Source: an uncultured Eubacterium sp.
GTDB lineage: Bacteria; Bacillota; Clostridia; Lachnospirales; Lachnospiraceae
Assembly: GCA_900545725.1 (NCBI GenBank)
Contig: URAI01000008.1
Span: 1 to 48,992 of the forward strand
Direction of reading: 5' to 3'
Length of the DNA: 48,992 nt
Shown here piece after piece: positions 1 to 9,170 of the stretch. Below the pieces are notes generated by a model. The model had not been told where the DNA came from. It made no database searches and was given only the letters and a program-made list of their open reading frames with translations. The position numbers and the translations under genes are program-made. How positions within the stretch are numbered: the stretch's first letter is position 1; the number at the start of each line of letters is the position of its first letter.

Positions 1-101
1 TCATCCATCGTTTTAAAATTCCCAATACAATCCGCCACTTCCCCACTACACCCCGCATTTCAACAAATCCCAATTTTCTTAATCCTACAGGCTGTAAGTT
101 A

Positions 102-239
102 TCAGTCTGTTTCATCTTTTTTATTGTTTTCCTGTTCTTCCTTTCGTGTACGCCTCGCTCTATATTTACTGATTAACTTAAAAGTCACTCCAAGCCCTAT
201 TCCATAGATTAGCAGCAAGGTAATAACTGCATAACACCG
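102..239 (-). pseudogene. Possible remnant of a membrane protein C-terminus
   Basis: A 45-codon open frame on the minus strand encodes one hydrophobic segment (ITLLLIYGIGLGVTF) followed by a strongly basic and then charged tail (KYRARRTRKEEQ) ending at TGA. This looks like the last transmembrane helix and cytoplasmic tail of a membrane protein. There is an in-frame TAA just upstream (240-242) and no ATG, so if real it is a decayed 3' fragment. Nothing identifies the family. The rest of 1-494 shows no convincing gene apart from the terminator at 409-449. Confidence 0.25.
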
Positions 240-408
240 TTAGAAGAAAGATCTAAGGTATTACAAGTTGCAAAGACATTTATAAAACACAGAAAAGAGG
301 ATTTGAATCGAATCATATCTGATTAAGGTGTATTATATCGGATGAACCGATGCATTCAGCTGAAAGCTCATTTGAAGATTTAAAAATTGTATTTTTATAA
401 GAAATAGA

Positions 409-449
409 GGCTGTCGCCTTAACGAATTTCAATCGTTAAAACGACAGCC
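409..449 (-). terminator. Hairpin terminator downstream of the Ig-like repeat gene
   Basis: An 8-bp arm GGCTGTCG (409-416) pairs with CGACAGCC (442-449), and an inner arm TTAACGA (419-425) pairs with TCGTTAA (433-439). On the minus strand the hairpin is followed by a T-rich stretch. It lies 46 bp past the stop of the minus-strand gene that ends at 495. Confidence 0.7.
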
Positions 450-494
450 CCATTATGTATTTTATAACATTATAACCATATATTTCAAAAGATA

Positions 495-3400
495 TTATCT
501 AAAATTAGTAACCTTAACTGTACATGTAAGTGTCTTATTATCAACAACAGCAGTTACAGTAGTCGTACCAGCCTTTCTTGCTGTGATAGCACCACTCTGC
601 GTTATCGTACATACCCTTGGATTACTGCTTCTCCATATAACATTATCACTTGTTCCAATAACATCGAGCCAGAACTGGTCATATTGTTCAAGTGTTATAT
701 ATGACTTGCTTATAGCAAGAGAATGAACTATACATGATGAAGAAACCCCTGCATTATCACTCTCAACAACAACTTCTGCTTCACCAGGACCTACTGTTGT
801 TATAACACCATCATTATCAACAACAACAATTCCTGTATCTGTAGAATACCATGAATAAGAATCTGTATTATTAGCAGGTCTTACTCTTACAGATAACTGT
901 CTTGACTTACCATTAAGCATGTATATCTCTTTTGAATTAATCTTAAGTGATGAAATATTAATTACCGGCGTTACATATACCCAACATGAACCCTGAATTG
1001 CATTACCATCAGCAGATATAGCTGTAACCTTACATTTACCTGTACCAAGTGCAAATATCTCACCTGATTCATCTACTGTAGCAACCGCCTCATTGGATGA
1101 TACCCATGTTACATCCTGAACTGTAGCATCTTCCGGTTCAATATGAGCATAAACTCTCTGCGAATCACCAACTAACATTCTTACGGTATCAGGTTCAATC
1201 CATATAGAAGAAACCGGATTAACTACTCTTACCAGACATGAAGCACTCACTCCGCTTCCATCTGCCGCAGTTGCCGTAATTACAGCATTACCCACGGAAT
1301 TAGCATATATATTACCATCACCATCAACACTACATACACTATCATCCGATGATGACCATACTATAGCTTTATTAGTTGCAGTTGATGTCTGTACTGAAGC
1401 TACCAGCGTACCAGATGCTCCTATATTCATAAATTTATCTGTCTCACTCAATGTAATACTTGAAACATATTCTTTAACATCAATTGTACATGCAGCCGTC
1501 AGACTACATTCTTCTGTAGTTACCTCTATAATACATGTACCACCGCTTACAGCCGTTACAATACCATTTTCATCAACTGTAGCAACTGATGGATCACTTG
1601 ATAAATAAGTAACTTTCTTATTCTCAGCATCATATGGTTCAATATTAGGTATAATTGCATACTTTGCACCTACCCATAATAACTGATAATCAGAATTTAA
1701 TGTAATTCCTGTAACCGGCTGTGTTACCGTAACTACACAAAACGCTGTCAGACCACTGTCTGTATTAGTTACAATTATTGATGTAGTACCTGCACCTACT
1801 GCTGTTACCTTACCATCATTTTCAACTGTACATACGCTCTCATCACGGCTTGTCCATGTACATATCTTATTATCTGCATTCTCAGGCAGACATGTTGCAT
1901 TAAGCCAGAATACCTGTCCCTTTCTTACTGTAATATCATTAACATTTAAAACAACGCTTGTAACAGGCTGTTTTACATAGATATTACACATTGCCGTTGC
2001 ATTACCATCATAGGACTTACAAAGGATTGTACAGCTTCCAACACCTACAGCCTGAACAAAACCTGTTGAATCAACTACACAGACATTTGTATTAGATGAT
2101 TCCCATACAACAGTCTTATCTGATGCTTCAATTGGTGTTACTGCTGCAGTTATCCTTAATGTATCTCCAACTCTCATTATCTCATCTGTATAATCAAGTG
2201 TAATATTCTCTACTGGAATACTTATAAAGAAATTACATGTTGCCATAAATGCATTATCTTCTGTCTTACAGATTATTGTTGCATAACCAGGTTTAATAAA
2301 CTTAACAAGACCATTAGTATCTACTGTACAGACACTTTCATCTGATGATGACCATGTGACATTTCTGTTAACTCCATCTCCATCAGGAAGAACTGTGGCT
2401 TTTAACTGATACTGTCCAACAGCCATTGAAGAATGAACTGTTGTTTCATTAAGTACAACACCTGTAACAGGTTCTCTTACATATACATCACATGTGGCAA
2501 TCTTCAATCCATCTTCCGATATAACTGAAATCGTAGCAGAACCACCTGATACACCCTTAATTGTAGCTGTATAACTGTCACCCTCTACTGTAGCTACTTC
2601 CGGATTAGATGTATACCATAAAACATTATCATTAGTAGGGCCTGACGGATTAAATAATACCTGAACGGTATCCTGTTCTCCTCTGTTGAGCTGTAATGAA
2701 GAAGGATTAATGCTTATATCACCAACCGGAGTTGTAACATATACTATACAGCTCGCCGACTTAACTACCCCATTAATATTCTGTGTTGCCGTAATCTTAA
2801 CAGTACCCGATGCAGCACCGGTTACGGTAAGCACCTTACCATCCTGTTTAATTGTAACAATATTACCTGTAGGAACAACTCCTGTAGGCCCTGCCTGATT
2901 TTCGACCTTAAATTCTACCGGATACTTTGTTACATCATTAGTAACAAGTGCTTCCAGATCAAATGATTCACCAATATTAACATTCGCTTTATCAAGACTA
3001 AGTCCAAAAGCATCAATAACTGTAAGTTCGTATTTTAATTGACATTCCTGACCATACTTAGTATATAACTCATCCTGTTCTCTTACAGCATATATTGTAG
3101 TCTTACCTGCGCCTACTGCTGTTACAAGACCTGTCGATGGATCAACCTGTGCAACTGTATTATTACTCGTTGACCATGTTACAGTAGTAGGATCTGCTGA
3201 AGTTGAAAGCTGTAGTGTATCACCAACATTCATATTACTTACATCTTTACCCATCTTTTTAAATGGTACAACGATTGTAACATTATCCCTTGATGTCCAT
3301 ACTTCATTGCCAAGCTGGTCGACAGAACATAAACCTGCCGTTACTGTTGAGAATCCTGCTCTGACACCTATTACATTACCATACTTGACGCCACATATTG

Positions 3401-4319
3401 ATGTATCTGCTGATCTGTATGTAACACCTGATGTCTCAGGTATCTTTACATTAGACGGAACCTCTTCATATGTAAAATCAGCAAAATCTGTTCTATCAAG
3501 CACCATGTACTTCTCACCACTTGCAAGAGTCATTATCTTATGACCTGCTGAGTTACTTCTTGATGTATCAAATAATACCTCAGCTCTTATTTCAAAGCTC
3601 TTACTAAGATTGCTTATTCCATCACCATCAACTGTTCTTACAGTTATCTTGGTATATCCACCCCCGCATACTCTTAACTGTACCGAATTAGCTGTAGATG
3701 ACACAAGCTCAACTACACCATCGTTACCAAGTGTACCACTACCATCATTAAGTGATGATACAAACAATCTGTTAGTTTCACAGGTATTAGCTGTTATATT
3801 GATTATATCTCCAACCTGATATAATGACTTTACATTATCCATCTGGACTGATAAAGGAACTGTTACATCAGCATATACACTCGTAATTGCTTCTTCTGAA
3901 ACTATAGCTCCATTGTCTCCATATTGCTTGGAAACATATGTAGCAGTAAGCTTTGCTGTACCGGCAAATCCACCATGAATTACAGGATGTGTTCCGTTAG
4001 TGGTCTCACTTCCTCCACCATCTGTAAAGCTTACAATATTAGAATCGGATGTCTTCCATGTAATATTATTAGGATTAGGCACATGATTCAATGCCGGATC
4101 TGGATCCAGTCTGTTATCATCGGTTCCTGTTATATCAGAAATATATAGCGCACCGACACTGTCCATATTCTGTCCTACTGTAATTGACTTGGTATTAAGT
4201 GTCATATTAACTTCTGTACTTGCGTTAGCATATATGACATAACCACTAAATGCAAAGACAGCAAATATTACAGCACATAAGACTTTCCATTCCTTTCGTA
4301 GTTTCATAATCTTTTTCAT
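495..4319 (-). CDS. Secreted bacterial Ig-like (Big_2) repeat protein
   Basis: 1274 residues. The N-terminus has a basic MKKIMKLRKEWK stretch and a hydrophobic segment of about 20 residues ending near ANA, a typical Sec signal peptide. The rest is about a dozen Big_2-type domains of 80-85 residues, each with a V-x-D-x-x-G core turn and a closing beta strand. The first three or four are divergent; the later ones are regular. Several late domains carry a Cys in the S-V-C-T-V strand and another in the final x-x-C-x-V strand, so domain-internal disulfides are possible. There is no LPXTG motif, no C-terminal membrane helix and no catalytic domain, so it is probably a released or non-covalently held surface adhesin or scaffold. 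The family is well known; the ligand is unknown. GAGAGG lies about 10 nt before the chosen ATG; a second ATG at codon 5 is also possible. Confidence 0.85.
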   Translation of the reverse strand: MKKIMKLRKEWKVLCAVIFAVFAFSGYVIYANASTEVNMTLNTKSITVGQNMDSVGALYISDITGTDDNRLDPDPALNHVPNPNNITWKTSDSNIVSFTDGGGSETTNGTHPVIHGGFAGTAKLTATYVSKQYGDNGAIVSEEAITSVYADVTVPLSVQMDNVKSLYQVGDIINITANTCETNRLFVSSLNDGSGTLGNDGVVELVSSTANSVQLRVCGGGYTKITVRTVDGDGISNLSKSFEIRAEVLFDTSRSNSAGHKIMTLASGEKYMVLDRTDFADFTYEEVPSNVKIPETSGVTYRSADTSICGVKYGNVIGVRAGFSTVTAGLCSVDQLGNEVWTSRDNVTIVVPFKKMGKDVSNMNVGDTLQLSTSADPTTVTWSTSNNTVAQVDPSTGLVTAVGAGKTTIYAVREQDELYTKYGQECQLKYELTVIDAFGLSLDKANVNIGESFDLEALVTNDVTKYPVEFKVENQAGPTGVVPTGNIVTIKQDGKVLTVTGAASGTVKITATQNINGVVKSASCIVYVTTPVGDISINPSSLQLNRGEQDTVQVLFNPSGPTNDNVLWYTSNPEVATVEGDSYTATIKGVSGGSATISVISEDGLKIATCDVYVREPVTGVVLNETTVHSSMAVGQYQLKATVLPDGDGVNRNVTWSSSDESVCTVDTNGLVKFIKPGYATIICKTEDNAFMATCNFFISIPVENITLDYTDEIMRVGDTLRITAAVTPIEASDKTVVWESSNTNVCVVDSTGFVQAVGVGSCTILCKSYDGNATAMCNIYVKQPVTSVVLNVNDITVRKGQVFWLNATCLPENADNKICTWTSRDESVCTVENDGKVTAVGAGTTSIIVTNTDSGLTAFCVVTVTQPVTGITLNSDYQLLWVGAKYAIIPNIEPYDAENKKVTYLSSDPSVATVDENGIVTAVSGGTCIIEVTTEECSLTAACTIDVKEYVSSITLSETDKFMNIGASGTLVASVQTSTATNKAIVWSSSDDSVCSVDGDGNIYANSVGNAVITATAADGSGVSASCLVRVVNPVSSIWIEPDTVRMLVGDSQRVYAHIEPEDATVQDVTWVSSNEAVATVDESGEIFALGTGKCKVTAISADGNAIQGSCWVYVTPVINISSLKINSKEIYMLNGKSRQLSVRVRPANNTDSYSWYSTDTGIVVVDNDGVITTVGPGEAEVVVESDNAGVSSSCIVHSLAISKSYITLEQYDQFWLDVIGTSDNVIWRSSNPRVCTITQSGAITARKAGTTTVTAVVDNKTLTCTVKVTNFR

Positions 4320-4410
4320 ACAATGATAACCTCTCTTCCATATTTTATATTAACATTACTGAAAACAGATTTTAGCTGATTTATCTGTATAAAAAATTAA
4401 TATTTATTTT

Positions 4411-4438
4411 ATAATACTATTATTTACATTTTTTTCAA
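4411..4438 (-). promoter_or_regulatory. Putative promoter of the Ig-like repeat gene
   Basis: Minus-strand TTGAAA (4433-4438), 16-bp spacer, TATTAT (4411-4416), in an extremely AT-rich stretch about 90 bp upstream of the start codon. The remaining intergenic sequence to 4700 is AT-rich and shows nothing else recognisable. Confidence 0.45.
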
Positions 4439-4701
4439 TATTTTGTGTATTATTTATATTATAAAATCTTAATATATAATTTAAACATAAATATATTCTG
4501 TTCTTCATAGCCGTATAATTATTTATCGACATTTTGCACATAATCCTTATAGTCCTTATTATCCATATATACAGGATTTAATCACGCAGAATCACCTTAT
4601 ATGGCATAGTCAGAAATTCAACAGGCAAAAAAGCTCATGAATGAATCTTAATATTAAAATCAGAATACAATTATAAGTGCATTTAATTACCTCTGCAACA
4701 T

Positions 4702-4788
4702 AAAAAGACTTCTATAACAACAAAGCGGCTTCAGAATACAGATATTAATTAATCATCCGTATACCGGCAATATTATTATAGAAGTCTT
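4702..4788 (-). terminator. Long-armed terminator downstream of kdgA
   Basis: A perfect 13-bp inverted repeat, AAGACTTCTATAA (4705-4717) with TTATAGAAGTCTT (4776-4788), encloses a loop of about 58 nt. On the minus strand the arm runs into TTTTTATG. The large loop makes it an unusual terminator. A weaker 7-bp stem, ACTGTAT/ATACAGT, lies closer to the gene at 4809-4834. Confidence 0.55.
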
Positions 4789-4881
4789 ATATAATTATAA
4801 AATGTTATACTGTATCATTCTAATAATATACAGTCATTAACCTTTATTATTAAAATAACACATTTCCAAAAGTTTTTAGAA

Positions 4882-5841
4882 TTACTTCTGAACAAGATGT
4901 ATAGCAAATCCGCCAAACTCTCCCTTGAAGTAAATAGCTTTAATTCTGCCTTCCTTAATTACTGTAGACTCTTTATCAAATTCAAAGCCTCTCTTCTCAA
5001 GATGATAAATTGCTCTTTCAATGTAGTTAGTTGCAATGGCAATATGTCCGTTAGTTCCACGACCCGGCTTCTTCATAAGTTCAAAACCTGTACCTGAGAA
5101 TATTGAGCTGTTACCAACCTTCTTCTCAAAGCTGAACATATTATTTAATGTATCAGCAAGTTCATCTGCTTCATCAGCACTTGCAAGATTAACACCAACA
5201 TGTCTTACTTCAAATCCGAGCATAGTATCTACAGCCTGCTTAGTAAGATTCTTAATTCCTTCAAAATCACCTGCTGTTACCATGTCCTTCTTAACCATCC
5301 AAGAACCACCACAGCATACAATTTTATTAAAATCAAGATATGACTTAAGGTTGTCAGCATTGATTCCACCTGTTGGCATAAAATGCATCTTTGTATATGG
5401 CGCTGCCATAGACTTAATCATCTTAAGACCACCTGCTGCTTCTGCAGGGAAAAACTTAACTGTATCAAGACCAAGTTCAATAGCTGTCTCAACATCTGAT
5501 GGATTACTTGTACCTGGAACAATAGGATATCCCTTATCAAGACAATGTTTAACAACCTTAGGATTAAGTCCCGGACTTACAATAAACTTAGAACCAGCTG
5601 CCATAGCTCTGTCTGCCTGCTCAGGTGTAAGCACTGTACCTGCACCAACAATAAGTTCAGGATACTTCTCTGACATAATCTTAATTGATTCTTCTGCAGC
5701 TTCTGTTCTGAATGTAACTTCTGCACATGGAAGTCCGCCTTCAATAAGTGCCTTTGCTAATGGCTCTGCATCCTTAGCATCATCAAGTGCTATTACCGGA
5801 ACAATACCAATCTTACCAAGTTCTTCTACAACTTTATTCAT
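4882..5841 (-). CDS. kdgA: KDPG aldolase with fused C-terminal VOC/glyoxalase-like domain
   Basis: Final step of the hexuronate route: splits 2-keto-3-deoxy-6-phosphogluconate into pyruvate and glyceraldehyde-3-phosphate. Residues 1 to about 205 are a class I KDPG/KHG aldolase, with AEVTFRT (catalytic Glu), VGAGTVLT, the Schiff-base lysine in VKFFPAE, and PTGGI. The usual family length is about 205-215, but this protein has 319 residues. The extra 105 residues (from about GFEVRHVGVNLA to IHLVQK) look like one vicinal-oxygen-chelate module, with His-containing strands RHVGVN and NGHIAIATN. I start at the second ATG (MNKVV, 5841) because GGAG lies 7 nt before it; the earlier ATG overlaps that ribosome binding site. 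It is separated from kdgK by 397 bp and has its own promoter. Confidence 0.9.
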   Translation of the reverse strand: MNKVVEELGKIGIVPVIALDDAKDAEPLAKALIEGGLPCAEVTFRTEAAEESIKIMSEKYPELIVGAGTVLTPEQADRAMAAGSKFIVSPGLNPKVVKHCLDKGYPIVPGTSNPSDVETAIELGLDTVKFFPAEAAGGLKMIKSMAAPYTKMHFMPTGGINADNLKSYLDFNKIVCCGGSWMVKKDMVTAGDFEGIKNLTKQAVDTMLGFEVRHVGVNLASADEADELADTLNNMFSFEKKVGNSSIFSGTGFELMKKPGRGTNGHIAIATNYIERAIYHLEKRGFEFDKESTVIKEGRIKAIYFKGEFGGFAIHLVQK

Positions 5842-5922
5842 CTTAATCTCCATTTCTGTGCTTCTAATGCACTCTATAATAGTTGTAAATAATTGCAGCT
5901 ATTACGAATATTTTATTTGTTA

Positions 5923-5951
5923 ATTATATATTTATAGATATTTTTTGTCAA
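5923..5951 (-). promoter_or_regulatory. kdgA promoter, consensus sigma-A type
   Basis: Minus-strand TTGACA (5946-5951), 17-bp spacer, TATAAT (5923-5928), a perfect consensus match about 80 bp upstream of the kdgA start. It shows that kdgA can be transcribed independently of kdgK. Confidence 0.85.
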
Positions 5952-5953
5952 CT

Positions 5954-6032
5954 ATTATACATTTTTGCACTATCCACATATTATACATTTTTGCACTACC
6001 CGCACTGTTATACGATTTCACACCATCCACAT
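5954..6032 (-). repeat. Three tandem 26-bp repeats directly upstream of the kdgA -35 box
   Basis: Copies at 5954-5979, 5980-6005 and 6007-6032 share a core of R-TTATAC, a T-rich stretch, GCAC and an ATCCACAT-like end. Copies 1 and 2 differ at 3 positions; copy 3 differs from copy 1 at 6. The array ends 3 bp from the -35 box. Its position suggests an upstream activator or regulator binding array. It does not resemble the TGTAAG operators of the uxa promoters. Confidence 0.8.
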
Positions 6033-6164
6033 TTCTAATCAATTATCACTGCAAAAAATTGAATAACTTTTTATATGCAATTTTTCTTCTTTTACCAAAA
6101 ATTGTTTGTTTTAATCAGAAACCAGCAGATGTGCAAACCATAAATTAAAGCTTAAATTTCACCT

Positions 6165-6212
6165 TATAATAAAACAGAGGAATTCCCTACATTGTCGTAA
6201 GGAACTCCTCTG
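6165..6212 (-). terminator. Intrinsic terminator downstream of kdgK
   Basis: CAGAGGAATTCC (6175-6186) pairs with GGAACTCCTCTG (6201-6212) with one wobble. On the minus strand it is followed by TTTTATTATAA. It lies 26 bp after the kdgK stop, so kdgK transcription probably ends before kdgA. Confidence 0.85.
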
Positions 6213-6238
6213 AAAAAGAGTATAATTATTAATTATAA

Positions 6239-7336
6239 TTATCTCTGTACTCTGGCACCAGCGCCACCCATGATTGCTTCAACTTCCTTCTTAGAAGCCA
6301 TTGTTGTATCACCAGGAGTAGTCATAGCAAGAGCGCCATGAGCTGCACCATAGTTTACAGCAGTTTCAGCATCACCTGTTGTCATAAGACCATAGATAAG
6401 ACCTGAAGCGAATGAATCACCACCACCAACTCTATCCATGATTTCAAGACCATCATACTGCTTAGCCTTGTAGATTTCTCCACCTGCCCAGCAAAGAGCT
6501 GACCAGTCATTAACTGTAGCAGTCTTAACTGTACGAAGTGTTGTAGCAACAGCCTTGAAGTTAGGATATGTCTTAACAGCTTCGTTGATCATCTTCTTAT
6601 AACCATCAATGTTAAGAGACTTAAGGTTCTCATCATTACCTTCAATCTGGAAGCCAAGGCATGCTGTGAAGTCTTCTTCGTTACCAATCATAACGTCAAC
6701 ATACTTAGCAATCTCCTTATTAACTTCCTGAGCTTTCTCTAAACCACCGATAGCTGACCACATAGATGGACGGTAGTTAAGGTCGTAAGATACGATTGTA
6801 CCATACTTCTTAGCTGTCTTAATAGCTGCAAGAACTGTCTCACATGACTGTTCAGATAAAGCAGCATAGATACCACCTGTATGTAACCAACGAACACCAA
6901 GTGTTCCGAAGATATATTCAAAATCGAAATCTTCCGGCTTAGCCTGAGAGATTGCTGTGTTAGCACGATCTGAACAACCAACAGCTCCACGGATACCAAA
7001 TCCTCTTTCTGTGAAGTTGATACCGTTTCTGCAAAGACGTCCAATACCATCTGTGTTCTTCCAAGCGATAAGTGATGTATCAACACCACCCTGAAGGATG
7101 AAATCTTCCATAAGCTTACCAACTTCATTATCTGCGAAAGCTGTAAGAACAGCAGTCTTAAGACCGAAGCATCTACGAAGACCACGTACTACGTTATATT
7201 CTCCGCCGCCTTCCCAAGCTCTGAAGCTTCTTGCTGTACGGATACGTCCTTCGCCTGGATCAAGACGAAGCATAACTTCTCCAAGTGATACTGCATCAAA
7301 TGCATAAGTGCCTTCTGGTTTTAAATTTAAATTCAT
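6239..7336 (-). CDS. kdgK: 2-keto-3-deoxygluconate kinase (PfkB family)
   Basis: Phosphorylates KDG to KDPG with ATP, the step between UxaA and KdgA. 365 residues of PfkB/ribokinase fold: N-terminal GGGEYNVVRGLRR region corresponding to PfkB signature 1, a YDLNYRPSMW segment found in KDG kinases, and the C-terminal anion-hole/catalytic motif DRVGGGDSFASG with its base Asp. The start is set at MNLNLKPEG (7336): a GGAGG lies 11 nt upstream, and the earlier in-frame ATG overlaps that site. It follows uxaA by 96 bp with no strong promoter between them, so it is probably read with uxaB-uxaA. A hairpin terminator follows the gene. Confidence 0.9.
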   Translation of the reverse strand: MNLNLKPEGTYAFDAVSLGEVMLRLDPGEGRIRTARSFRAWEGGGEYNVVRGLRRCFGLKTAVLTAFADNEVGKLMEDFILQGGVDTSLIAWKNTDGIGRLCRNGINFTERGFGIRGAVGCSDRANTAISQAKPEDFDFEYIFGTLGVRWLHTGGIYAALSEQSCETVLAAIKTAKKYGTIVSYDLNYRPSMWSAIGGLEKAQEVNKEIAKYVDVMIGNEEDFTACLGFQIEGNDENLKSLNIDGYKKMINEAVKTYPNFKAVATTLRTVKTATVNDWSALCWAGGEIYKAKQYDGLEIMDRVGGGDSFASGLIYGLMTTGDAETAVNYGAAHGALAMTTPGDTTMASKKEVEAIMGGAGARVQR

Positions 7337-7432
7337 TATTAAATATACCTCCAAAGTATTTTTTTATATTTTACCACATATTAACTTATTAATCTATGTT
7401 TTTTTTAATTTAATATTACAATTTTTCATATA

Positions 7433-8920
7433 TTATAATGTAACGCCCTGTTTAAAGATTGCAAGGTCATGGAATCCTGCTATTTCAGCCTTAACCTTCT
7501 TACCTGATGCAACATCAAGTACAAGCTGGAATAATTCTTCTGCAAGCTGTTCCATCGGAATATCATCTGTAACAAGTCTTCCGGCATTGAAATCAATCCA
7601 GTTCTTCTTATTGCCTGCAAGTCTTGAGTTAGTCGCAATCTTAACAGTTGGTACAGGTGATGCAAATGGTGTTCCTCTTCCTGTTGTAAACAGAACCATC
7701 TGTGCGCCTGCTGCTGCACATGCTGTAGAAGCAACAAGGTCATTACCAGGAGCACTTAAAAGATTAAGCCCCTTAGTATTTACTCTTTCACCATATGCAA
7801 GTACTCCCTTTACAAGTGAACTTCCTGACTTCTGTGTACATCCAAGTGACTTGTCTTCAAGTGTTGTAATACCGCCATCTTTATTACCAGGTGATGGATT
7901 TTCATATATTTCCTGACCATTCTTAATAAAGTATTCCTTGAAATCGTTAATAAGGTGAACTGTCTTATCAAAGAGTTCCTTATTAGCACATCTGTCCATA
8001 AGAAGTGTCTCAGCACCAAACATTTCAGGTACTTCTGTAAGTATTGTTGTTCCTCCCTTAGATACAAGCATGTCTGAGAAAAGACCAACTGTTGGATTAG
8101 CAGTAATTCCTGACAAACCATCAGAACCACCACACTTCATACCAATAACAAGTTCCTTTGCACTTACCTTTTCACGCTTAAATGTTGCAGCATAAGCCAT
8201 GAGTTCCTTCATAAGCTTTTCAGCTTCTTCCTGCTCATTTTCAACATCCTGTACCTGTAAGAACTTAACCCTGTCAGGATTAACCTCTCCGATATAGTCC
8301 TTTAATACTTCAATACGGCTGTTCTCACAACCAAGACCAAGTACAAGAACTGCTCCAGCATTAGGATGATTAATAAGGTCAGCTAATACTGTTCTTGTAT
8401 TTTCCTGATCTTCTGTAGTCTGTGAACATCCGTATGGATGAGGAAATGCTACTACTTCATCAACACCTTCAGGCTTATTCATTCTTGCAGTTGCCTCAAT
8501 AGCTCTTGCAATAGAATTAACACATCCTACAGTTGGGATAATCCATACTTCATTACGAACACCAACCTTACCATTTTCTCTCATATAACCATCAAAAAAT
8601 GCTTCTTCTGTTGGTTCTACATCCTTATGTCCTTCCGGATTATAAGTATATTCAAGTAATTCTCCAAGGGCTGTCTTTAAGTTATGTGTATGAATCCATC
8701 CACCAACCTCAACATCTGCCTGAGCATATCCAATTCTGAATCCGTACTTTATAACTGCGTCGCCCTTCTTTACAGGCTTAATTGCAAACTTGTGACCCTG
8801 TGGAATATTTTCTATCATAGTCACTTCTGTGCCTGCAACATTAACAGTTGTTCCTTTTTCAATCGGCTTTAATGCTACGGCTACATTATCATTCTTATTA
8901 ATCTTAATAAAATCCTGCAT
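7433..8920 (-). CDS. uxaA: Altronate dehydratase
   Basis: Converts D-altronate to 2-keto-3-deoxygluconate. 495 residues, the full family length. An N-terminal SAF domain (about 1-95) carries the HTH pair in GGWIHTHNLK; the C-terminal UxaA domain contains PHPYGCSQ, LGLGCEN and GMKCGGSDGLSGITANP, whose conserved cysteines are expected metal ligands. AGGAGG precedes the ATG. It lies between uxaB and kdgK in pathway order (UxaB makes altronate, UxaA dehydrates it, KdgK phosphorylates the product). Confidence 0.95.
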   Translation of the reverse strand: MQDFIKINKNDNVAVALKPIEKGTTVNVAGTEVTMIENIPQGHKFAIKPVKKGDAVIKYGFRIGYAQADVEVGGWIHTHNLKTALGELLEYTYNPEGHKDVEPTEEAFFDGYMRENGKVGVRNEVWIIPTVGCVNSIARAIEATARMNKPEGVDEVVAFPHPYGCSQTTEDQENTRTVLADLINHPNAGAVLVLGLGCENSRIEVLKDYIGEVNPDRVKFLQVQDVENEQEEAEKLMKELMAYAATFKREKVSAKELVIGMKCGGSDGLSGITANPTVGLFSDMLVSKGGTTILTEVPEMFGAETLLMDRCANKELFDKTVHLINDFKEYFIKNGQEIYENPSPGNKDGGITTLEDKSLGCTQKSGSSLVKGVLAYGERVNTKGLNLLSAPGNDLVASTACAAAGAQMVLFTTGRGTPFASPVPTVKIATNSRLAGNKKNWIDFNAGRLVTDDIPMEQLAEELFQLVLDVASGKKVKAEIAGFHDLAIFKQGVTL

Positions 8921-8962
8921 GATACGCCTCCTTTATGTATAAATATATCTCATAACAACAGA

Positions 8963-8990
8963 GCGGATGCAATATTTGCTATTCATCCGC
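8963..8990 (-). terminator. Hairpin between uxaB and uxaA
   Basis: GCGGATG (8963-8969) pairs with CATCCGC (8984-8990). The minus-strand sequence after it is only moderately T-rich, so it may be a partial terminator or an mRNA-processing/stabilising hairpin that tunes uxaB against uxaA. The rest of the 250-bp gap is AT-rich with several ATATATAAG-like motifs. Confidence 0.5.
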
Positions 8991-9170
8991 CCTGCAGTAT
9001 TATTCTAACTGCCAATACTAAAACTTAGATTGTATCAGAATACCAGTCAGGTATATCAGTTAAAACAATTAATTGTTTATTATTATATCCAATCACTTAT
9101 ATATGTTGTTTGTATTAAATACTTATATATAATCGTTTATATAAGCATTATTATAACACATATATATTAA

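Noticed and set aside
5036..5923. Long frame opposite kdgA
   Set aside because: Antisense shadow of a certain gene; low-complexity Ser/Leu/Pro composition and no family features.
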